Shown here: positions 43,878 through 51,881 of the stretch, piece by piece
Layout: every line of letters begins with the position of its first letter
How positions within the stretch are numbered: position 1 is the first letter of the stretch
Assembly (NCBI GenBank): GCA_964608315.1
Contig: CAZSNF010000008.1
Location: 62,001-126,000, forward strand
DNA from: VXPQ01 sp964608315
Lineage (GTDB): Bacteria; Bacteroidota; Rhodothermia; Rhodothermales; VXPQ01
Reading direction: 5' to 3'
DNA length: 64,000 nucleotides
Program-made: the position numbers and the translations under genes
Notes under the pieces: model-generated
Database searches by the model: none
Seen by the model: only the letters and a program-made list of their open reading frames with translations
Told to the model about the DNA's origin: nothing

Positions 43878-45110
43878 AGGTTCGGTTTCGTCCAAACCGA
43901 CTTTCTCCAGCAGCGCATCCGCATCGCGTTCGGGATCTGCCAAATGGACAAGTTCCCGGAGTTTGCTTCGGGTGATCTCATCGCGCCGCAGCGCCTCGAT
44001 TCCCAGTGAAAGGAACCGCGAGTGAAACTGATTCCTTTCGGCTTGATGGTCGGGTTCGGGAAAACCCAGAAAATCGCTCATGGCGCGACCAAGGCCCTCC
44101 CTGTCTTCTTTGGCGAATCTCGTCTGCTCGCTCTCGTCAATTATGCGAAGGTCTTTCAGTCGATATAACATTGCAGTGCGGCTGACGTCAAAATGATGGG
44201 CCAGCCGAACAAGATCATGCATTTGAATATCCTGACTCCCCGGCTCCATGCGCCCCTCTACATGCAGGGCGGACTCCCCATCATATACATCCATCTGGCC
44301 CCGGCTGGGGCGACCCTTGGCGAGACCGTGCACGAAGGATCGGACAGCGTTCCGAGGCATCAGAAAAGAAGCGGCGAATGCATTGGCTCGCACTTCGTTG
44401 AGATTAGATCGGTCGCTCGAGCGACTCAGCATGCCGCGGATTTCACGATCGAAAAGTACATGGGCGTACTCGTGCGCACGCGAAAAGCGGCGACGCAAGA
44501 CATGATGCCGCCGATTGACTGCGACCAAAGTGCCATGCCTGGCGTCGATCAGTGTCAACCCGGATATATCATCGGGTAAATCCACCTGTGCGGTGCGAAT
44601 GCCTTGGCTTTCCAGAAGATCGACCACATCCGGCAGTGGCGCATCGCCCAGATTGAGGCGGTGGCGCTCCTTCGACGCGACGAGCGATCCCTGCTGAACC
44701 GCATCCCATTTGGAATCTGGCGGAGGAACCGGATAAATCGGAATCGTAGCCAATCCGCGATCCAGGCCGAGGCGCCGTTCCAGATTGGTGATCTCACGCC
44801 CAAGGATGATGCATTGGCGCAACGAATCCAGAACCCCTGCATCTGCTGAAACGCCCGGTTGCCGACGAAAAAGCGCCATGACCGTTTCCCCCTCCGACAA
44901 GTCCTCTTCCAGAAAGTCCTGAATATCTCGTCCGTAGAGATGCGCGAGCCGATGCAACTCCAGGCTCGACACCCTGCGACGACCCTGTTCCATTTGGGAA
45001 ACGGCCGCACGGGAAAGCTCGAGGTGGTCGGCCACCTCTTGCTGGGTCATCTGACAAGCTTCACGCGCCGCGCGAAGTCGGCGTGCGAGCTCGCCTTGCG
45101 TGATAGCCAC
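43851..45110 (-). CDS. XRE-family regulator fused to an ImmA/IrrE-type metallopeptidase
   Basis: 419 residues. An N-terminal Cro/C1 helix-turn-helix covers about 5-62 (LARRLRAAREACQMTQQEVADHLELSRAAVSQMEQG). The ImmA/IrrE zinc-peptidase motif HEYAH is at about 213-217 within RRRFSRAHEYAHVLFD, followed by NEVRANAFAASFLMP with the third-ligand Glu. A helical C-terminus follows. Such proteins repress mobile-element, stress or toxin-antitoxin genes and cleave a repressor or themselves on damage. A perfect 19-base palindrome 25 bases upstream is the likely operator. No partner toxin is adjacent; the duplicated gene end suggests one may have been lost. Confidence -1.
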   Translation of the reverse strand: MAITQGELARRLRAAREACQMTQQEVADHLELSRAAVSQMEQGRRRVSSLELHRLAHLYGRDIQDFLEEDLSEGETVMALFRRQPGVSADAGVLDSLRQCIILGREITNLERRLGLDRGLATIPIYPVPPPDSKWDAVQQGSLVASKERHRLNLGDAPLPDVVDLLESQGIRTAQVDLPDDISGLTLIDARHGTLVAVNRRHHVLRRRFSRAHEYAHVLFDREIRGMLSRSSDRSNLNEVRANAFAASFLMPRNAVRSFVHGLAKGRPSRGQMDVYDGESALHVEGRMEPGSQDIQMHDLVRLAHHFDVSRTAMLYRLKDLRIIDESEQTRFAKEDREGLGRAMSDFLGFPEPDHQAERNQFHSRFLSLGIEALRRDEITRSKLRELVHLADPERDADALLEKVGLDETEPVDVMRGEC

Positions 45111-45134
45111 GGTATTCCGTGCTCAATTACATGA

Positions 45135-45153
45135 CCCGGACACCGTGTCCGGG
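45135..45153. promoter_or_regulatory. Perfect palindromic operator upstream of XRE-ImmA
   Basis: CCCGGACAC, one central base, GTGTCCGGG: a perfect 9+1+9 inverted repeat starting 25 bases before the XRE-ImmA start. Dimeric HTH repressors typically bind such sites, so autoregulation is likely. The gamma-glutamyltransferase gene diverges on the other side, about 185 bases away. Confidence -1.
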
Positions 45154-45337
45154 CCTTATAGACGTAATGATACAAAATAAAACATAAAATGTCAAATAAT
45201 GGATTTTATGAATTTATTTCTATCATTTTCGTCCGCCCAGGCGCACTCCATTCCCTTACCCACTCGCCCCCACAAGCGCACCGTTCCATCTCTCGTTCCT
45301 ATATTCCGGGTGCAGTCTGTCCTCAATCCCGAACGCC

Positions 45338-47236
45338 ATGAACAACAATCGACTTTCGGCCCCGTCTCGCCGCCCGAATCGCAAGACGGCGAGAAACTTC
45401 TTCGGGGCCGCGCTAACGGCGACTCTCCTGTGGACCTCCGGATGCGCCCGCCCGCCCGCACCCATGCCCGCCGCCGAAAAGCCGACGTCCACGCCGGTCG
45501 AAGCACGGCGCGGCATGGTCGTTTCCGCGAAAACAGAGGCTTCCGAGGCGGGCGTCGAGGCGCTCCGGCAAGGCGGCAATGCGATAGACGCTGCGGTGGC
45601 CACCGGGTTTGCGCTGGCGGTTACGTATCCTCCGGCGGGCAACCTCGGCGGCGGCGGCTTCATGGTGATCCGTTTCGCGGATGGGGACAGGTACGGGGAA
45701 TCAGGGAGGGAAGCGGGATATGGCCAGAGCAAAACGGGACATAATCGGAGCGAAGCGGGACAAACAGGAAGCCAGGAAGGGCAATCCCCCGCCCCGAAAG
45801 TAACCACCATCGACTACCGCGAAAAAGCGCCCGCCGCCGCCCACCGGGACATGTATCTGGACGACGCAGGAGAAGCCATCCCCGCATTGAGCCGGCTGGG
45901 GTACCTTGCCTCGGGCGTACCGGGCTCCCCGGCGGGACTCGTCCTGGCGCACGAGAAGTATGGCCGGTTGCCTCTGGCGGATGTGATGGCTCCGGCGATT
46001 CGCCTTGCGGAAGAAGGATTCCTGTTGAGTCCGCGCGATGCGGCGGGCCTGAACGCGCAGCGCGACGCCTTTGCGCAGTTCGAAAGCGCCGCGAAGTATT
46101 TCACGAAATCCAACCCGGACGAGCGCTATGAAGGGGGCGAACGCTTTGTGCAACGGGACCTTGCAGAAGTCCTCCGGCGAATTCGGGACCGGGGGCGGGC
46201 CGGATTCTACGAAGGCGAGACCGCCGAACTGATCGCGGCAGAAATGGCGCGCGGCGGCGGATGGATCACGATGGAAGACCTTGCCGCCTACGAAGCCGTG
46301 GAACGTCCGCCGGTTTCGGGCGCCTACAGAGGCTACCGGTTCTTCGCCATGGCGCCGCCGTCTTCCGGCGGCGTAGCTCTGGCGCAACTGCTCAACGCTG
46401 TCGAGCCGCACGACATGGCGGGCATGGGCCATCATACGGCGTCCGCGACCCACCTGATGGGCGAAGCCATGCGCCGCGTGTACGCCGACCGGGCGCAGTG
46501 GCTGGGCGACCCCGATTATTTCGAGGTCCCGGTAGCTGCGCTCATCCGGAAGGAATACATGCAGCAGCGTATGGCGGGATTCAACCCGGACCGGGCGGAT
46601 TCCAGCGCAGCCGTGGCGCACGGAGACCCGCTGGCCTTCGAATCTTCCGAAACCACGCATTATTCCGTAGTGGATTCGGACGGGCGGGCCGTCAGCGTAA
46701 CCACCACCATCAACGGCAGCTACGGATCGAAGGTGGCGGTGGACGGCGCCGGCTTCTTCATGAACAACGAAATGGACGATTTCTCGGCCAAGCCGGGCGC
46801 GCCCAACATGTTCGGCCTGCTCGGTTCGGAGGCCAACGCCATCGAGCCGGGCAAGCGCATGTTATCGTCCATGACGCCCACCATCGTGGAGGATCCCTCC
46901 GGAGAACTGTTCATGATCATCGGATCGCCGGGAGGAGGGCGCATCATCACGACGGTATTCGAAGTGATGCTGAACGTGATCGACCATGGAATGAACATTC
47001 AGGAGGCCGTCTCGGCCCCCCGGATTCACCACCAGTGGCTGCCGGATGTCTTGTTCTACGAGGCGCAGGCCCTTTCCGAAGACGCCCGGCAAGGACTGGA
47101 GCGCCGGGGCTGGACCCTGGATCACAACGGCGCCTGGGGACGCGCGGACGGCATTGTCGCGCGGCGGGACGCAGAGGGTATGCTATATCAAGGCGGAGCC
47201 GACCCGCGAGGGCAGGATGCGGCGGTGGGGTATTGA
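45338..47236 (+). CDS. ggt: Gamma-glutamyltransferase lipoprotein
   Basis: 632 residues. A basic N-terminus, a hydrophobic segment and the lipobox LLWTSGC suggest lipid anchoring in the periplasm. The GGT fold is clear: GMVVSAKTEASEAGVEALRQGGNAIDAAVATGFALAVTYPPAGNLGGGGFMVI at the start, and the self-processing nucleophile Thr in SSETTHYSVVDSDGRAVSVTTTINGSYGS (about residue 439). Later come MLSSMTPTIV and IGSPGGGRIITTVFEVMLNVIDHG. It cleaves gamma-glutamyl bonds of glutathione and related compounds. Between the conserved strands FADGD and TTIDYREKAP there is a low-complexity insert of about 30 residues (GYGQSKTGHNRSEAGQTGSQ) encoded by imperfect repeats of roughly 20 bases, unlike usual GGTs. 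Confidence -1.
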   Translation: MNNNRLSAPSRRPNRKTARNFFGAALTATLLWTSGCARPPAPMPAAEKPTSTPVEARRGMVVSAKTEASEAGVEALRQGGNAIDAAVATGFALAVTYPPAGNLGGGGFMVIRFADGDRYGESGREAGYGQSKTGHNRSEAGQTGSQEGQSPAPKVTTIDYREKAPAAAHRDMYLDDAGEAIPALSRLGYLASGVPGSPAGLVLAHEKYGRLPLADVMAPAIRLAEEGFLLSPRDAAGLNAQRDAFAQFESAAKYFTKSNPDERYEGGERFVQRDLAEVLRRIRDRGRAGFYEGETAELIAAEMARGGGWITMEDLAAYEAVERPPVSGAYRGYRFFAMAPPSSGGVALAQLLNAVEPHDMAGMGHHTASATHLMGEAMRRVYADRAQWLGDPDYFEVPVAALIRKEYMQQRMAGFNPDRADSSAAVAHGDPLAFESSETTHYSVVDSDGRAVSVTTTINGSYGSKVAVDGAGFFMNNEMDDFSAKPGAPNMFGLLGSEANAIEPGKRMLSSMTPTIVEDPSGELFMIIGSPGGGRIITTVFEVMLNVIDHGMNIQEAVSAPRIHHQWLPDVLFYEAQALSEDARQGLERRGWTLDHNGAWGRADGIVARRDAEGMLYQGGADPRGQDAAVGY

Positions 47237-47328
47237 GGCGGCAGCGAGAACCCCGCGCATTCTCCCGTAGAATCCTGCCGGAATCTGTCCAATCAGCCTG
47301 AAACTATCTCTCGACAGATCGCAACCTT

Positions 47329-47368
47329 AATTATTTAAGTTCAAATTTTTCAGCCTAAATAATTTAGG
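47329..47368. promoter_or_regulatory. AT-rich palindromes between convergent genes
   Basis: AATTATTTAAG (47329-47339) pairs with CCTAAATAATT (47354-47364), and the second arm is itself part of the near-perfect palindrome CCTAAATAATTTAGG (47354-47368). It lies between ggt and the convergent ATPase gene, so it probably acts as a termination structure for one or both; no long T run follows. Confidence -1.
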
Positions 47369-47439
47369 CGCGATGCAAAAAAGATGGTTCGTCAGTATTG
47401 CGCGCGCCCCTGTGGGGCGTCATTCATTCTGAAATCCCC

Positions 47440-48642
47440 TCACCGCAAGAACCACGGAAGCACCTGATATTCCCCGAGCGCGAAGCGTTTGTCGCCGCCG
47501 TGCACCAGCGCGCCGCCCCGGTTCGGATTGGCGGGAATGGAAGTCCACCAGGCAAGCGTACGCAGCGCATCGGGAGCCACCGTTTGCCCGGATTTGATCT
47601 CTATCGGGATCAGGCGGTCCCCGGCGTCGATCAGCATATCGATCTCGCGCCCCGCTGCGTCTCGCCAAAAGAAAAGCGGCGCATCCCGACGCATGGCGGC
47701 GAACGCCTTGATCAGTTCCGCCGCCACGAACGATTCGAAAATAGCGCCGCGCAACGGATGGCGCTCAAGCATGGCCCCGTCCCGAATGCCAAGCAGGAAG
47801 CACGCCAGGCCCGTGTCCAGAAAATGCAATCGGGGCCGCTTGCGCAAGCGCTTGCGATAGTTGCTATGGTGCGGCGGCAGGGTGGTCGCCAGATACCCGA
47901 TCTCAAGAGCCGTAAGCCAACGGCGGGCAGTGGGTTGCGCGACGCCTGCGTCCCCAGCCAGGCTGTTCAGATTCAGTTCGGAGGCGGTCCGCGCCGCCCC
48001 AAGCCTCACGAAGGTCTCGAAGGCGCGCAGGCCCGCAATGCGCATAACCTCGCGCAGGTCGCGCTCGACATAAGTCCGAAAATAATCCGCGAACCAATCC
48101 CCGGGAGGAATGCCCCGATCATGCACGGGCGGATAAAAACCGGCGACGAGCGTTTCCCAAAGGTTATCGGGCGGCGGCGATCCGGTGGTTCGACCCGGCG
48201 GGACATGCTGATCCAGCGTAAACGGGTCCAATGGAGGCCGCCCCCGCAGTTCGGCGAGAGAAAAGGGATACAAACGCAGCAAGGCGGTCCGGCCTGCCAG
48301 CGTTTGCGACACAGACTCCATGAGCAGAATGTTCTGCGATCCGGTGACGATAAAACGACCCGGACGATCATCGTCGTCGACAAGCGTCTGAATATAGGAC
48401 AACAGGTCGGGAGCGCGCTGAATTTCGTCGAGAATCATGCGATCCGTCTGCGCAAGCAAGCCTCGCGGGTCCGACAGCGCCCGTTCGCGCAGGTCCGGCG
48501 CTTCCAGCGAGACATAATCATGCTCTGGAAAAACAGCCCGAACAAGGGTTGTCTTTCCCGACTGCCGGGGGCCGGTAACGGTTACGACGGGCCAGGTTTC
48601 GGCGGCCTGTCTGAGCGCGGGAGCAAGATGTCTTCTGATCAT
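47440..48642 (-). CDS. AAA ATPase with DUF4143 domain
   Basis: 400 residues from the ATG at 48642; the longer frame adds 41 residues of AT-rich leader. Walker A is TGPRQSGKTTLVR (about 24-32), Walker B is RMILDEIQRAPDLL, and the sensor is FIVTGSQN. The C-terminal DUF4143 domain shows GLRAFETFVRLGAARTASELNLNSLAGDAGVAQPTARRWLTALEIGYLATTLPP, FLDTGLACFLLGI, GAIFESFVAAELIKA, PLFFWRDAAGREIDMLIDAGDRLIPIEIKSG. The last piece resembles a PD-(D/E)xK nuclease-like core (EIDM ... IEIKSG). These orphan ATPases are common and often mobile; their function is not established. Confidence -1.
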   Translation of the reverse strand: MIRRHLAPALRQAAETWPVVTVTGPRQSGKTTLVRAVFPEHDYVSLEAPDLRERALSDPRGLLAQTDRMILDEIQRAPDLLSYIQTLVDDDDRPGRFIVTGSQNILLMESVSQTLAGRTALLRLYPFSLAELRGRPPLDPFTLDQHVPPGRTTGSPPPDNLWETLVAGFYPPVHDRGIPPGDWFADYFRTYVERDLREVMRIAGLRAFETFVRLGAARTASELNLNSLAGDAGVAQPTARRWLTALEIGYLATTLPPHHSNYRKRLRKRPRLHFLDTGLACFLLGIRDGAMLERHPLRGAIFESFVAAELIKAFAAMRRDAPLFFWRDAAGREIDMLIDAGDRLIPIEIKSGQTVAPDALRTLAWWTSIPANPNRGGALVHGGDKRFALGEYQVLPWFLR

Positions 48643-48788
48643 GCAGGGTAATATACCGCATACGACAGGCCATGTCAATTTCAATATTAAATATTTATTT
48701 TGACATAAAAAGATATATGGTATCCCTTGACACTCCCGACGCCATAACGTACCCTGTCCATGCAAGCGCCCGCATCTCGTTCTGAAGC

Positions 48789-51485
48789 CTACTGTTCCGC
48801 CCTGATCCAGTCTACGAACAGCACGGGCGACGAACCGCCCGGCTCGTCCGCCGCGAACGCGAAATACAGGTCCGTCCTGCCCGAAACCCCGCCCAGCGCA
48901 ATTTCATAGGTCTGCAAACTGGTTTCGTTCGGAATCGGGACGTCGAACGAGCCCAGATCTTCCCCGTCCGCAGCGCCCGCCCGGACCTCCAGCCGCCCGC
49001 CGGTCGTCATCTCGGTCAAGGTTCCGATTCGGGCGATAAACGACCGGACGCCGGTTAGGTCAATGTCCCGGAAAACGAAGTACGCCCCGTCGCCCCCTGT
49101 CAAGACATCTCCTGTGACATCCTCCCCGAACATCTCTTCCGGAATGGGAAAAGCCATGACCTCTTCGCCCTCGTCGAAGTCCTCCGCCTGCAACTTCGGA
49201 TGCCGCAGCGAAACCACGCTTCGACCGGTAAGACGAGGTGCGCCCGGCGCTCCGCGATCCGTGTACGACGCCGTCAGAAAATAGCGTCCTTCGTCCTCGT
49301 CCGCCCGATGCCGATCGGTAACGTACGCGCCCCGCAACGGCAGGCCCGCCTCCTGCGCAGCGACGTCGTCCAGTCCAAGGATGAAATCCGCCATCCGGTT
49401 CGCTTCCTCAACGGAAACGTGCGGATGCGGCGCCATCGCCCGTTCTCCCCAGACGCCCATGCCGCCCTCGACGATTTTTTCCGAAAGATACGCGCGCGTA
49501 GCCTCGTCGCGCGGATACCTTTGGGCAATGGCCGCAAAAGCCGGCCCGATGGACTCCTCTTCCTGGAGATGACACGCGCCGCAATTGTACTGCTCGATCA
49601 GCGTTTGCCCGATCAGCCCCGCCGCGCGCTCCAGCGCCGCCTGATGCCCCCGGGCCTGCACGGTCAAATCGGCGCCGCGGGCAAGATAATCAATCGTGAA
49701 CGCCACCTCCCCGGCAGCGATTTCCCCATCCTCCAGATCCGTTACGACCACGGCGTATTCGATAGCCCGGTTGTCCCAAAAGAACGTACGATTGCCGGAA
49801 AATTCAATATGCACTTCCGGTATCGTGTTGCCGACGAGAATATCAAAGGTCTCCGTGCTCGTTAATCCCTCGCTATCGGTTACGGAGAGCGTCACCGCAT
49901 GCGTCCCCGGCTCCGCAAACGAATAGACCGCTTCCTCGCCGGATATTTCATCCCCGTCCCCTTCGCGGCGCCAGACGTACGTTACGCCGTCGCCGTCCGG
50001 GTCGAACGAATCGGCCGCGGACAGCGTGACGGTGAGCGGGGCGGCGCCCACAGGACGATCCGCCGCAATGCGCGCCACGGGCGGGCGGTTATGGACCGCA
50101 TACTCAATGCGAAACAGGCGGGCGTCCGTATTGTGCCCATACCAGGTTTCGCCATATTCCAGCATGTACAGCGCCCCGTCGGGGCCGAAAAGCATGTCGA
50201 TCGGATTGGCGAAGCCGGTGGTCGGCATGAACTCCTCCATGGCTGCGTAATTTCCCTGCTCGTCCATCGTAACCACGAGTATCCAGTCCCGCATCCAGTC
50301 GTAAATGAACAATTTCCCGTCGTAATAGCGCGGGAATTTCCGGTCGGATTCGGGATAATCGTCGTAATAATAGACCGGTCCAGCCATGGCGTTGCGCCCC
50401 CCTTCTCCGATAAGCGGGAATTCTTCGGACGGGCCGTACGGATACCAGATGAAAGCCGGTTGCGCGGGCGGAAGCGCCGCAGGCCCCGTGTTGTTGGGGG
50501 AATCGTTTACGGGCGCGGCGGGGTCGAAGGGCGGGCCAGTCGCTTCCGCCTCAAAGTCGTAATCGCGATAGGCCTTGTTGTCGCCCACGAAGTGCGGCCA
50601 ACCAAAATTGCCCGCCGCGCGCGCCTGATTCACTTCGTCGTGCCCCATGGGGCCTCGCTCGGCGGACGGATCGCCCGCATCGGGGCCGACCTCTCCCCAA
50701 TACAAATACCCCGTTCTGTCGTCGATGGAGATGCGGAACGGATTCCGATTCCCCATCACATAAATTTCGGGCCGCCCCTTCGTTGGATCATCCGCAAAGA
50801 GGTTGCCTTCCGGAATGCTGTAGGATCCGTCGTCCTTCGGGGTGATCCGCAATATCTTCCCGCGCAGGTCCATGGCGTTGGCGGCGGATCCCTGTGCATC
50901 CCAGGCCTTGCGGCCCTCTCGTTCGTCGATGGGATTAAAACCGTCCGAGGCGAACGGATTGGTGTTGTCCCCTATCGACACGAACAGATTGCCTTCGGGA
51001 CCGAATTCCACAGAACCGCCTACGTGGCAACACTCGTCGCGCTGCACGGGAATCTCCAGCAGGACCCGTTCGGATTCCATGTCCAGTCTGGAATCTTCAA
51101 GCACGAAACGAGCCACCCGTATCACAGCAGTGTCCGGAGCGGAATACGCAAAATACACCCAATGATTATCTGCATAATCGGGATCGAGGGCGACGCCAAG
51201 CAGTCCTTCCTCAAAATTTATGGCCACATCCAGCTCGGCGATCGTCTCGGTCAGCCCCGTCTCCGTATCATGGATATTCACTTCGCCGCGCCGCTGGACG
51301 AAAAGGATGCGGCCGTCGTCGAGCAGGTCCAGCTCCATGGGTTCGTAGAGCCCCTGGTCGAGAATCACTTTCGTAAACCGATCAGAAGACGGCGCAACGG
51401 ACGAATCCGCGCGGTTTCCCGGGCCGGCGCACCCCGTAAACAAAACGATCCATGCCAACGCCAGTATACTTGTTGTTCTGCTCAT
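48789..51485 (-). CDS. PQQ-type sugar dehydrogenase with PKD, cytochrome c and CBM-like domains
   Basis: 898 residues with a lipoprotein leader (ILALAWIVLFTGCAG). Residues about 30-455 are a soluble glucose dehydrogenase-like propeller (LLDDGRILFVQRRGEVNIHD, EGLLGVALDPDYADNHWVYFAYSAPD, VEFGPEGNLFVSIGDNTNPF, VMGNRNPFRISIDDRTGYLYWGEVGPDA). A PKD domain follows at about 465-550 (PVARIAADRPVGAAPLTVTLSAADSFDPDGDGVTYVW). A c-type cytochrome domain has CGACH near residue 640 and AMAPHPHVS as a Met-ligand region. The end is a carbohydrate-binding module 6-like domain (AYFVFRDIDLTGVRSFIARIG, GGRLEVRAGAADGEDLGSFDVP). It would oxidise sugars in the periplasm and pass electrons through the haem domain. 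It is a single-gene unit. Confidence -1.
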   Translation of the reverse strand: MSRTTSILALAWIVLFTGCAGPGNRADSSVAPSSDRFTKVILDQGLYEPMELDLLDDGRILFVQRRGEVNIHDTETGLTETIAELDVAINFEEGLLGVALDPDYADNHWVYFAYSAPDTAVIRVARFVLEDSRLDMESERVLLEIPVQRDECCHVGGSVEFGPEGNLFVSIGDNTNPFASDGFNPIDEREGRKAWDAQGSAANAMDLRGKILRITPKDDGSYSIPEGNLFADDPTKGRPEIYVMGNRNPFRISIDDRTGYLYWGEVGPDAGDPSAERGPMGHDEVNQARAAGNFGWPHFVGDNKAYRDYDFEAEATGPPFDPAAPVNDSPNNTGPAALPPAQPAFIWYPYGPSEEFPLIGEGGRNAMAGPVYYYDDYPESDRKFPRYYDGKLFIYDWMRDWILVVTMDEQGNYAAMEEFMPTTGFANPIDMLFGPDGALYMLEYGETWYGHNTDARLFRIEYAVHNRPPVARIAADRPVGAAPLTVTLSAADSFDPDGDGVTYVWRREGDGDEISGEEAVYSFAEPGTHAVTLSVTDSEGLTSTETFDILVGNTIPEVHIEFSGNRTFFWDNRAIEYAVVVTDLEDGEIAAGEVAFTIDYLARGADLTVQARGHQAALERAAGLIGQTLIEQYNCGACHLQEEESIGPAFAAIAQRYPRDEATRAYLSEKIVEGGMGVWGERAMAPHPHVSVEEANRMADFILGLDDVAAQEAGLPLRGAYVTDRHRADEDEGRYFLTASYTDRGAPGAPRLTGRSVVSLRHPKLQAEDFDEGEEVMAFPIPEEMFGEDVTGDVLTGGDGAYFVFRDIDLTGVRSFIARIGTLTEMTTGGRLEVRAGAADGEDLGSFDVPIPNETSLQTYEIALGGVSGRTDLYFAFAADEPGGSSPVLFVDWIRAEQ

Positions 51486-51881
51486 TGCGCCAAAACCGGG
51501 ATTTTCGAGAGAAATAAGGAGTACGTAAAGATCGAATAGCGCATATTATCGACATGCGCGCATAAGAATACGCACGGGACGCCTGCCGGTCAAGAAGGTC
51601 GTTAAGGATATTCTGATCAAAACCACTGCGATCAGCGCGTCGCGGTCGCCTGTAAAGAACGCCATGATCACATCGTCGAAATCAGCAGAAAACACCGCAG
51701 ATTCGGTGCGTTGCAGGCGTGAAGCGCCCTTCGGGAGGCTGCGAGAGGCGCGCTGGCCGCGTCATTCCTCATTATTCGGGACCGCCACGCTACTTGCTTC
51801 GTCATTCCTTGCCAGAGCGCCCCTCGCACGCCTCTGAACTTTGCAGATTTAATCAGAGTATCCCATACGCTGCACAACCCT
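51486..51881. other. 396-base spacer mostly occupied by repeat copy A
   Basis: Apart from the repeat at 51602-51864 and about 115 bases upstream of the dehydrogenase gene, there is no feature I can name. Open frames inside the repeat are not supported as genes. Confidence -1.
51602..51864 (+). repeat. Interspersed repeat, copy A (near full length, 263 bp)
   Basis: Ends are inverted: TTAAGGATATTCTGATCAA at the left and TTTAATCAGAGTATCC at the right. A second nested inverted pair lies inside (AGGCTGCGAGAGGCGC with GCGCCCCTCGCACGCCT). It shares long blocks with copy B, such as GTGAAGCGCCCTTCGGGAGG, GCGTCATTCCTCATTA and CTTCGTCATTCCTTGCCAGA. It ends 18 bases before the symporter start. Confidence -1.
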
